From Malachius bipustulatus (Eukaryota; Arthropoda; Insecta; Coleoptera; Melyridae): a stretch of 64,000 bases of DNA. Positions 58,801 to 64,000 of this stretch are shown piece by piece (within the stretch, counting starts at the first letter, position 1; each line of letters begins with the position of its first letter). Under the pieces are notes generated by a model. That model searched no databases. It was not told the origin of the DNA and worked only from the letters and a program-made list of their open reading frames with translations. The position numbers were made by a program, and so were the translations under genes. The stretch is from contig OU342636.1 in NCBI GenBank assembly GCA_910589415.1, positions 7,236,437-7,300,436 of the forward strand, read 5' to 3'.

Positions 58801-61800
58801 TATGAGGATCTTTTTACTTTTTTGACCAATCAGTGTCGAGCACTGGAGACACATGCCTTGAGTTCTCCAGCCACATCTTCTTTCAAGCAACAGCCATCAC
58901 ATTCCAATAAAGGGAAGGTGAACTGGGGCACTGAGGACAGACGTAGTCCTCACGTGATGATGGTGTCTACCACTCGCGAGTCTCCCAACGCCGCTCATTT
59001 TATTTATTGTTCGCATTGTCGCTCCAAGTCGCACACACTTCAAAGGTGTACCGCATTTTTAGGATTATCTCCTCATAATAGATTTACATTTGTCAAATCC
59101 GCTAACCTATGCACGAACTGCCTGAGTTCGGTGCATTCGTTCTCCTCTTGTCGCTCTACATCCACATGCAGACATTGCTCAAGTAAGCACCACACTCTAC
59201 TGCATTTCTTTAAGGAAAATGACGACAGAATTTCTAACAAAGAAGTTCAAACTCCAAATGAGTCTTCCGCAACAAGTTCTTTTAATCCGCATTCTTCGCC
59301 ACCACTTGCCATGTCTTCCATTGGCGAAGCTTTAGGTACTCCTCAATCGATATTACTGGCCACGGTGCGGTTCCAGGTCCGTGATAAGTGGGGAAATTAC
59401 CAATCTGTTCGAGCCCTCTGTGATTCGGGCAGTCAAACTAGCTTCATGACAGAAAGATGTCGTAAGCGTCTCGCTCTTGAACTCATTCCATCTTCATCGT
59501 CCATAACTGGAGTGGGTCATTCCGCTATCTCCTCTGCGCACGGATATGTAAATTGTTCAATCCGTCCGGATGGATCTTCTACCAATTTGGGTGTCGCTGC
59601 CATGGTGTTACCCTCTATCTGCTCGGAGTTACCGACTAGTCCGCTTTCAAATATTCATTGTTTCGAAAACTTGAAACTCGCTGATCCCTTGTGGCATTCT
59701 CCCGGTCCCGTGGATATGCTCCTCGGGGCTGAAGTCTTTTCCCGCATAGTCAAAGAGGGTGTCATATCTGGCGATGGTACGAGACCTGCTGCTATGAACA
59801 CAATCTTTGGTTGGATACTTTTAGGTCCCACTTCTTCCAGCACAACGCATAAGGTGCATTCTTTTTTTGTCTCGACCGAATCTTGTCTTAATGACACGTT
59901 GAGAGAATTCTGGAAGTTGGAGGACATCCCCAATCGCTCAATCCTGTCGCCTGAAGATAAACAGGCGGAGGATCATTTCACAAATACGCAGTACCGTGCG
60001 CCCTCTGGTCGTTTCGGAGTCTGTCTCCCCTTTAAGGAGTCTAAGTCGTCGCCGCCGTCGTTTCCTGGGTCACTCAAAATGGCCGATCGCCGATTATTGG
60101 CACTTGAACGTCGACTATCGAAGCAACCTTCGGTACGTGATCTTTATCACAACTTTATGCGCGACTATTTAGATGCTGGTCACATGACTAAGCTTTCTAC
60201 TCCACCGCCGCCTGATAACTGCTATTTTATCCCGCATCACTGCGTTCTGAAAACAGAAGGCAGCACCGCAAAGATACGCGTAGTTTTCGACGCGTCTGCC
60301 AACGCCGAAAACGGAACTTCATTGAACGCATGTTTGCTCACTGGAAGCAAGCTTCAATCAGATATTTCAGTTAAACTCTTACGCTTTCGCTTGTACAACT
60401 ATGTTTTTACATGCGACATCCGCCAAATGTATAGACAAATTTTAGTCTCTCCGCCTCATCGCGTATTTCAAATGATTCGCTGGAGATTTTCGCCGCAGGA
60501 TCCCGTCGAGACTTATTCCTTGAATACCGTCACCTATGGGGTGTCAAGTAGTCCTTACTTGGCGATTCGCTGGTTGCTACAATTAGCAAAAGAAGGTCAA
60601 AATCAATTCCCGCTAGCCTCTCGTGCCATTAATAATAGTCTTTACGTGGATGATTTGGCATTGGGTGCCGATGACATCGCTTCCGCCATAAAACTTAGGG
60701 ACGAGATTGTCCAGTTATTGAGTTCAGGTGGCTTTGAGCTCCGTAAGTGGGCGTCTAATCACGCAGCTGTGTTGGATGGTATTCCTGAGGATCATCGTCA
60801 GACCAGTTCGTCTAATTTTGATCCAGACGCAGAAATGATTTTTAAAATTCTTGGCCTCCAGTGGCAGTCCAATCCGGACGTTTTCACCTTTCATATCAAC
60901 GCCGTCCACACACAGTGCTCCAAGAGATCTATTTTATCGGAAGTTACCCGTATCTATGATCCTCTGGGGTTTCTGTCACCTTTAACATTCTTCGCTAAAC
61001 ATCTCATCCAGCGCCTATGGTCTTTGGCATTGGGCTGGGATGAATTACCGCCGGCTGAAATATGTTCTCAATGGCAGAACTATAAGGCCTCTTTATCGCA
61101 GCTGTCTCACGTAAAGATAAATCGGTGTCTTAGACCGCAATCTTTCGTCGAGTGTCAACTGCCCGCATTCTGCGACGCCTCTTGGCGCCATGTCAGGTCA
61201 GCTGACAATCCCGCTGATCCCGCTTCTCGAGGTCTTTCGCAAGAGCTGTTGTTGTCATGTTCCCGTTGGTGGGCGGGGCCTCCTTGGCTTAAAGAACCGC
61301 CATCCATGTGTCCTGACGATCTTCTCGTTTCCGCTGTCTCCGCTGACTCTCTGCCTGAGGGCAAGGTCGTCTCTTTAGTCGCAGAAGTAAGTACTTCTAT
61401 TGTAGATCATTTACTTCTTCAACATTCTTCGCTACTAAAAATACAACGCATCCTGGCATATTGGTTTCGATTTGTCCAGAACGCTCGAGGACACGATCGA
61501 AAGTCACTCATTTTAACTGATGCTGATTTACACCAAGCCTTAATGGTCATGGTCAAGGACGTTCAGTCCTCATATTTCAAATCTGAAACTGCTCAGATAC
61601 GCAAGGGACAGTTGTGCCCAAAATATTTACAGAAATTATCGCCTTTCATTGATGCTGACAGGATATTTCGAGCAGGTGGTCGTTTGGTTCATTCCCCTTT
61701 GTCTATGGAAGCCAAGCATCCTGATCTACTTCCGCAGAAACATAAACTCGCCGACAAGGTTCTACGAAGACCCTTAGTCAAGCTCTGCCCATTACCCTGT

Positions 61801-63551
61801 CAGTAATGAGCAGTCTCTTATCAATTTATAATTGTAAATATCGCAACTGCTGTAAGTTTTAAGAAATTCACATTTAATTCGCATTCTTCGCTTATTATTC
61901 GCTACGCAAGTGCTGCAAAGTAAATCTTTATTTTAATAGTCATTTTTCAAATTCGCAAATTCGCTTTCACTTTTTTTCGGAAAATTACATTGTAATTTTG
62001 GTGGGCGGTAATGTTCCGTCCTCATTTCCCGTTCCTACACCCGCCTGTGGTCCGGACGGCAGAGTGCACTACGACGCATCGATACTCGCCCCGCACCCCT
62101 GAAGGAAGAACCTACAGGTGAAGACTCAAGATTAAGACTTCGAGACGGTCGCACGCAAAAATATCGCTGCGCGCTCCGCTATATTCGCACGCTCGCTGTT
62201 GTCATCCAATTGTAAGTACCCGCTTGTTTTTCCTAATTACTTCTTATCCTTATCAATATATAATTCTTTTACCCGCATTTATCGCTACACCGCCACTAGT
62301 CATTAATCCGCGTTTATTGGGAATTACAGGAACTAAAGCTGTTTTCTGTACCCTACCGCCGGCGTCTTAGACAGGTCGTAAAAATATAATTGCGTCTGTG
62401 ATAAGAACCCCAAACAGCATTGTTTACCCTTAGTCAGCATTACTGCAAGGTTGGTATACCGGGCAGGGTTACCGTCTTGTTATTAAACATTATTTATGTG
62501 TGTCAGTAAAATATTACAAATACTTGTTCTCATAACAAGATAGTTAATTAATTGACTTTAAAATATTTACTTATTGAAAGTAAGATTTCCTTGCTAATAA
62601 TCTTAACTGGTCCATGACACCTATCCATCACAAAAATGTTCCATTGAGTTTTTCCTCATCTTTTCAAATTCGATGACAATATTTTTTTAAATGTCACAAA
62701 ATTTTTATTTTTTACAAAGAACATGGGGCAGAAATATTCCAGTCCGGCGTTGGATTTTGATTTATATTTCGACAAAATATCTTCAAACATTTTAGACCTT
62801 ATTTGATTTAACCTGACCTGACCTGTATCACTTATCAAAGTTTTTTACTTAAAACACAAAAAATCCTGTATACTCGTAACCAATTACAAAAAAAAATCAA
62901 AAATTTTGTGGTTTGACTTTCCCTGAAGTTCGCTATTTACCAGGTCACTGATCAATCAACCTGTAGACGCGTGAATTTGATATTTCTTGCTGTAAAGAAT
63001 GGACTTCTATTACTCCATATCAAGTTAAACAGTAACGTTGCAGATAAACGAATTCACTTCTGCCAATGCAAGCTTCTCTCCTATTTTATTCCATGATTTC
63101 GATCGTGAAATTTCACTTTTTAGAAAGTAGAAACAATATTTTTATAATTTTTTTATGATTCACAGATATTGTGTTCAAGTGATAGCAGCATTGTAACTTG
63201 GATGCCCAGGGACACTTTTGATTTCTTGAAGAGCAAGAACGCTTTAGTGGTGGCCGGCGTGGAGAGATCGACTTACACCCTCTACTTTGGAAAGACTAGC
63301 CATCAAGGTCACACTATTATTGGCAAGGTTCATGCAGGAGATGGAAAGCCTCACATGGCCTTCCCTTTCAATGGCAAAGAGGTTTCGGCTGCCGAATACC
63401 AACTCCTTGCTTTTACTGGTTAGTTATTGGTATATTAAATTGTGTTTTCCTCGCAATTATGTTCTTATGTTAATTTTATTTTATGAAAAAAATATTTCTG
63501 TTTATAGATGCAGTAGATGAAAATGAAATCAGAGAAGTTGAAGCAGCGTGA
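43764..63551 (+). CDS. Secreted DM9/DUF3421-domain protein, five exons
   Basis: Joined exons 43764-43848, 44019-44132, 44513-44724, 63166-63418 and 63508-63551 total 708 bases, i.e. 235 residues plus TGA. Every junction has GT-AG borders and consistent phase (1, 1, 0, 1). Residues 1-21 form a signal peptide (hydrophobic WFIFVSFLFALSHC). Residues 30-66 are a variable region with a basic KKSKRE site. Residues 67-137 begin YYWRDFDGSIPKDAIPGG and include a GQ turn; residues 138-221 contain WMPRDTFDFL and YFGKTSHQGHTIIGKV. This fits two DM9 units. DM9 proteins of insects are linked to immune or lectin-like roles (e.g. mosquito PRS1); a function here is inference. Intron 3 is 18.4 kb and full of transposons. 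Confidence 0.82.
44019..44132 (+). CDS. DM9 gene exon 2
   Basis: Acceptor CATTGCAG, donor GTTAGT. Encodes FQNTVNASNSTQFIWNVFSP and a basic then Asn-rich stretch (KKSKRETDVNNNNP). It leaves one base that forms Asp with the first two bases of exon 3. Contains N-glycosylation sequons (NAS is not one; NST is). Confidence 0.8.
44513..44724 (+). CDS. DM9 gene exon 3 (first DM9 unit)
   Basis: Acceptor follows a pyrimidine tract and ends CATGAG; donor GTCAGT. Encodes YYWRDFDGSIPKDAIPGG, QKIYMGQV and VTYSFEGVFSTKDHIK, and ends in phase 0. Confidence 0.82.
44771..44955. mobile_element. 185-bp MITE in intron 3
   Basis: The left end AGCCAATATTATAAAGGCTC and the inverted right end AGCGGGTATTATAAAGAATC continue as related ATTAR sequence. 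A related end lies at 28843-28885. It sits 47 bases after exon 3. Confidence 0.65.
45059..46495. mobile_element. MITE split by a second element
   Basis: The left end TATACACCGTGTTGCATAG is matched by an inverted right end only if the element at 45296-46484 is removed: CCTATGCAACACAG then continues as TGTATA at 46490. The original MITE was then about 245 bases. Confidence 0.75.
45296..46484. mobile_element. 1.19-kb TIR element, TSD CACAG
   Basis: Ends are inverted copies of GGTGGTATGCTAGAAA. CACAG flanks both sides (45291-45295 and 46485-46489), a 5-bp target duplication. Inner copies of GGTATGCTAGAA occur near 45460 and, inverted, near 46396. It also holds many GTTAACAACG-type strings and a partial duplication (CCATGGGC ... 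TTGCTTGATG at 45914 and 46016). No transposase seen. Confidence 0.8.
47100..48300 (+). pseudogene. DUF4817/mariner transposase, nearly intact
   Basis: The ATG opens a DUF4817-type helix-turn-helix (YPPQEIIDIIISYGAVGENA, HPNHVTILALLQRSRGG). After a frame change near 47290-47330 it continues PHISQRRICRLLNTT and YHISLHQALTE. An in-frame TAA at 47536-47538 follows WAQE. The rest is open: VMFSDEATF (first Asp), WSINVWCGI, MWFQQDGAPSHY (second Asp), WPAKSPDLTSPDFFLWGYLK (third Asp). I count 41 residues between the second and third Asp, so it is DD41D-like. A 120-base intron-like insert lies at 47753-47872. One frameshift region and one stop make it inactive as read. Confidence 0.85.
47753..47872 (+). 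other. Intron-like 120-base segment in the transposase
   Basis: It starts GTATTTTTTTTC and ends TTTCTTTCTCAG. Removing it joins GAGG to GTATAATAGATGG and restores the family sequence FFEG-IIDGPTYL. Its length is a multiple of three and it has no stop, so it also reads through. A short insertion with a GTAT duplication is the alternative. Confidence 0.65.
48417..49007. mobile_element. 591-bp MITE inside the mariner's right repeat
   Basis: The inverted ends begin GCTAGGAATAGACGAAGCGA and run about 50 bases to a GATCGCCACGAGCAAA block. TA stands on both sides (48415-48416, 49008-49009). The mariner repeat resumes directly after it. The core has a short open frame without clear relatives. Confidence 0.85.
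49230..49908 (+). other. Intronic; possible 5' UTR of the LINE that follows
   Basis: AT-rich up to about 49660. The next 250 bases are less AT-rich and lead into the LINE ORF1, so they may be its 5' leader. Nothing firmer is seen. Confidence 0.35.
49909..50915 (+). pseudogene. LINE ORF1, gag-like with zinc knuckles
   Basis: ATG MSGEPSITSSSRSDVDYQLL opens a coiled-coil-like N-terminus (EKEIVCLTREKDLLNKYVRE). The frame stops at 50371-50373 and continues one base over as DSYNVTVPKKINPRVMIHNV, so there is one frameshift. A nucleic-acid-binding region is followed by CCHC-type knuckles (CFKCWKIGHHRKDC, CPNCSAPHGKKSC, CANC ... ). Stop at 50913-50915. This is the gag-like protein of an I/R1/Jockey-type LINE. 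Confidence 0.8.
50905..51190 (+). pseudogene. LINE ORF2 start, endonuclease part
   Basis: ATG at 50905 overlaps the end of ORF1 by 11 bases in another frame. The start reads LKLAHFNVCSLFSKVNQLSD, then DIVSLTETWLN and GGGVGLYVLDSV: the N-terminal AP-type endonuclease with its Asn and Glu. The LINE breaks off near 51190, well before the RT. Confidence 0.8.
51190..51680 (+). mobile_element. Possible LTR fragment
   Basis: The stretch begins TGTTGAGCACC and ends TATCTGCAACA, so TGTTG/CAACA are inverted, and AATAATAAACTTTAT near 51565 could be a polyadenylation region. There is no second copy in the window and no target duplication. Tentative. Confidence 0.3.
51681..52059. other. No recognisable gene
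   Basis: Intronic sequence without a supported feature. Confidence 0.35.
52060..52352 (+). pseudogene. Mariner-like transposase N-terminus fragment
   Basis: In two frames: GTGSVVKTGSGRPKRRTERR, then QNDPHTSVRHLAKQIDIS, VGTCHKLLWKDAHLFPYQ and VTVVQELLPHDLAKLR. This is the paired helix-turn-helix with the GRPR-like hinge of Tc1/mariner relatives. The catalytic domain is missing. Confidence 0.75.
52353..52958. other. No recognisable gene
   Basis: Possibly the remainder of the mariner fragment; no motif supports that. AT-rich. Confidence 0.3.
52959..54049 (-). mobile_element. Solo gypsy-type LTR, copy C, TSD CATG
   Basis: The LTR is 52963-54045 on the minus strand: it starts TGTAACGTACATTTCGTACG (read from 54045) and ends TAGTTCGTTTCA. 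CATG flanks it at 52959-52962 and 54046-54049. The polyadenylation region AATAAAGAGTACC is near 53106. Its middle (53390-53500) has yet another repeat variant (CCTCCAGGAAAAAGATTT-like). No internal part remains. Confidence 0.85.
54050..54805. other. No recognisable gene; GC-richer block 54260-54530
   Basis: No repeat or gene could be supported. 54260-54530 is GC-richer than its surroundings and unique in the window. Confidence 0.3.
54806..55157. mobile_element. 352-bp TIR element
   Basis: Ends ATACAGGGTGTCC and, inverted, ATACAAGGTGTCC. The inverted match is short (about 14 bases). Interior AT-rich and non-coding. Confidence 0.5.
55158..56767. other. Intronic; short tandem duplication at 56491-56537
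   Basis: No gene seen. Two adjacent copies of CAGGATCGCCATGTGATAAA occur at 56491 and 56515, a ~24-base period. Confidence 0.4.
56768..57172 (+). repeat. 5' LTR of the BEL/Pao element
   Basis: Starts TGTTCCGTCC and ends CCCCAAACA. 405 bases, same length and apparently the same sequence as the 3' LTR. Confidence 0.95.
57174..57191 (+). other. Primer-binding site, tRNA-Tyr type
   Basis: TGGTCCTTCGAGCCGGAT is complementary to the 3' end of insect tRNA-Tyr (acceptor strand CCTTCGA at the tRNA's 5' end), starting one base after the LTR. Confidence 0.85.
57925..61806 (+). CDS. BEL/Pao Gag-Pol, lacking most RNase H and integrase
   Basis: 1293 residues from MSLTMEKALSTGKIML. Gag: the DUF1759-type block LPKIDLPRFDGDLKLWHSF lies near residues 139-230; Cys/His knuckles (CSHCRSKSHTLQRC, CTNCLSS, CRHCSSKHHTLLH) are near 365-430. 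Protease: ALCDSGSQTSF with the Asp at 500. RT: IRVVFDASA, FTCDIRQMYRQI, VTYGVSSSPYLA and YVDD at 907-910. RNase H begins at CDAS (Asp 1084) but jumps at once to WRHVRSADNPADPASRGL, the end of that domain, so roughly 150 residues are deleted in frame. The protein ends after GGRLVHSPLS ... KHPDLLPQKHKLA with an unrelated tail, before the integrase. No internal stop otherwise. Confidence 0.9.
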   Translation: MSLTMEKALSTGKIMLSRLQSILDLGSNAGTSVVEKFKFLAALDSAESLYRGFHLVITDTLVDETSDQWKLFCDQIAQIDGVYFGIKGIQLRLSQSEPKVKDSDSLVGKPDAVLPDGRGSNGSLESVGGTRCNVRLPKIDLPRFDGDLKLWHSFYDIFNSLIHNNSDLSSIDKFQYLISTLSKEPLDLVRHLPLTEENYVIAYRTLIDRYQNDRILATYYWNAIANAPKCRPDSTHSMRDLLNSFTENTAALQKFPQVDLWNFTMLNWLLQKTDDSTRKRFELKFAQEDFPLYEDLFTFLTNQCRALETHALSSPATSSFKQQPSHSNKGKVNWGTEDRRSPHVMMVSTTRESPNAAHFIYCSHCRSKSHTLQRCTAFLGLSPHNRFTFVKSANLCTNCLSSVHSFSSCRSTSTCRHCSSKHHTLLHFFKENDDRISNKEVQTPNESSATSSFNPHSSPPLAMSSIGEALGTPQSILLATVRFQVRDKWGNYQSVRALCDSGSQTSFMTERCRKRLALELIPSSSSITGVGHSAISSAHGYVNCSIRPDGSSTNLGVAAMVLPSICSELPTSPLSNIHCFENLKLADPLWHSPGPVDMLLGAEVFSRIVKEGVISGDGTRPAAMNTIFGWILLGPTSSSTTHKVHSFFVSTESCLNDTLREFWKLEDIPNRSILSPEDKQAEDHFTNTQYRAPSGRFGVCLPFKESKSSPPSFPGSLKMADRRLLALERRLSKQPSVRDLYHNFMRDYLDAGHMTKLSTPPPPDNCYFIPHHCVLKTEGSTAKIRVVFDASANAENGTSLNACLLTGSKLQSDISVKLLRFRLYNYVFTCDIRQMYRQILVSPPHRVFQMIRWRFSPQDPVETYSLNTVTYGVSSSPYLAIRWLLQLAKEGQNQFPLASRAINNSLYVDDLALGADDIASAIKLRDEIVQLLSSGGFELRKWASNHAAVLDGIPEDHRQTSSSNFDPDAEMIFKILGLQWQSNPDVFTFHINAVHTQCSKRSILSEVTRIYDPLGFLSPLTFFAKHLIQRLWSLALGWDELPPAEICSQWQNYKASLSQLSHVKINRCLRPQSFVECQLPAFCDASWRHVRSADNPADPASRGLSQELLLSCSRWWAGPPWLKEPPSMCPDDLLVSAVSADSLPEGKVVSLVAEVSTSIVDHLLLQHSSLLKIQRILAYWFRFVQNARGHDRKSLILTDADLHQALMVMVKDVQSSYFKSETAQIRKGQLCPKYLQKLSPFIDADRIFRAGGRLVHSPLSMEAKHPDLLPQKHKLADKVLRRPLVKLCPLPCQ
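61807..62011 (+). other. BEL 3' untranslated region and polypurine tract
   Basis: Only 205 bases separate the stop codon from the 3' LTR. A purine-rich GGTGGGCGGTAA stands directly before it at about 62000-62011. Confidence 0.65.
62012..62416 (+). repeat. 3' LTR of the BEL/Pao element
   Basis: TGTTCCGTCC to CCCCAAACA, 405 bases, apparently identical to the 5' LTR, followed by the target duplication GCATT. Confidence 0.95.
62422..63165. other. 3' end of intron 3
   Basis: AT-rich intronic sequence with no repeat that I recognise, ending in the acceptor TTTTATGATTCACAG. Confidence 0.5.
63166..63418 (+). CDS. DM9 gene exon 4 (second DM9 unit)
   Basis: Acceptor TTCACAG, donor GTTAGT. Encodes CSSDSSIVTWMPRDTFDFL, GVERSTYTLYFGKTSHQ, GHTIIGKVHAGDGKPHMAF and EVSAAEYQLLAF. 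Without splicing the frame stops directly after the donor, which supports the border. Confidence 0.85.
63508..63551 (+). CDS. DM9 gene exon 5 (C-terminus)
   Basis: Acceptor TTTATAG. Continues in phase with exon 4 as DAVDENEIREVEAA and ends with TGA at 63549-63551. The tail is acidic, as in many DM9 proteins' variable ends. Confidence 0.78.
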
Positions 63552-64000
63552 CTTATTGATCTCAGAAGTACCGGATGAGACCTGCAATGATTTCCTTCTT
63601 ATGTGTTATTTTTTGTAGTATTTCTATAGTTTAGCTAGATATATTTTGAAGTAGATTAACAATGTTTATTTAACTTATTTAACTTTACCTGTAGCATTGA
63701 GTAAACAATAATTATTATTAATTCTAAATTAACGAATCCAAGTACACATTTTCTTCCTGTAAGGTTCATCAAGTCAGCAAAATTTTATTTCGACAAAGTT
63801 CAGGAAATTAAACTTTTCTCCCGTTATCTATTCAGTTTGCAAGGGCCCCTGATACTCGTTCAAAGTTTATGCGATATCCGCCATAGACAAAAAAATTCTT
63901 ATGTGATTTAAAACGGAATTTAGGAAACACAAATCAACTCGTGAAACCTAAAAAAAAAAAAGCTCTGATGAAGTACGTAAGCCGTTGAGTTGTGCAACCA
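63552..64000 (+). other. 3' UTR and downstream of the DM9 gene
   Basis: AT-rich. No canonical AATAAA was found soon after the stop; AATAAT-type variants near 63708 could serve. Nothing else seen. Confidence 0.35.

Larger units (their letters stand above)
56768..62416 (+). mobile_element. BEL/Pao LTR retrotransposon, internally deleted
   Basis: Two 405-base LTRs (56768-57172, 62012-62416) appear identical by eye. GCATT flanks both sides (56763-56767 and 62417-62421), the 5-bp target duplication usual for BEL/Pao. A tRNA-Tyr primer site follows the 5' LTR. One 1293-codon frame encodes gag, protease, RT and a stump of RNase H; integrase is absent. At 5.65 kb it is shorter than typical complete BEL elements. 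Identical LTRs imply very recent insertion, so it was probably moved by proteins of complete relatives. It sits in sense orientation inside intron 3 of the DM9 gene. Confidence 0.92.

Overview
This window is AT-rich, transposon-dense animal DNA, almost certainly from an insect (a beetle or similar is plausible). The reasons are the element repertoire (Pao/BEL with a tRNA-Tyr primer site, DUF4817-type mariner, pogo-like element, gypsy solo LTRs, LINEs with RNase H, many TIR/foldback elements starting TATACAGGGTG) and one spliced host gene of the DM9/DUF3421 type. All alignments and counts here were done by eye; identities are approximate.

Host content: one gene could be assembled with confidence, on the + strand. 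It is a 235-residue secreted DM9-domain protein in five exons (43764-43848, 44019-44132, 44513-44724, 63166-63418, 63508-63551) with matching splice phases. Its third intron is 18.4 kb and holds most of the right-hand transposons. A single 26-base splice-flanked segment at 28377-28402 (- strand) is the only other hint of a host exon.

Layout: 1-11.5 kb holds decayed LINE fragments, a Penelope-like remnant, a gypsy-type LTR (6708-7910) and a LINE that cuts into a C2H2 zinc-finger motif. 11.6-26.3 kb is a nested structure. An outer repeat (termini 11586 and 26293) carries a transposon with 30-bp terminal inverted repeats (11883-24015) and a broken Cys-rich, DUF7869-like transposase gene. That gene is split by a 7.4-kb insertion (15012-22455) made of the same outer repeat family plus a homogeneous 431-bp satellite array that reverses direction at 16834; the insertion begins with a 500-N gap. 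26-43 kb has a pogo-like element (30024-32533), foldback elements, a gypsy integrase remnant interrupted by a clean solo LTR (34688-35815), a second LINE copy, and several TIR elements including a ~980-bp palindrome (40534-41512). 43.7-63.6 kb is the DM9 gene, with a nested MITE pair (45059-46495), a mariner (46652-49220) with its own nested MITE, a 3'-truncated LINE, a solo LTR (52963-54045) and a very young BEL/Pao element (56768-62416) with LTRs identical by eye and a GCATT target duplication.

The best leads for new biology are the nested 11.6-26.3 kb element with its poorly described transposase and captured satellite palindrome, and the BEL element that lacks integrase and most of RNase H yet moved recently.
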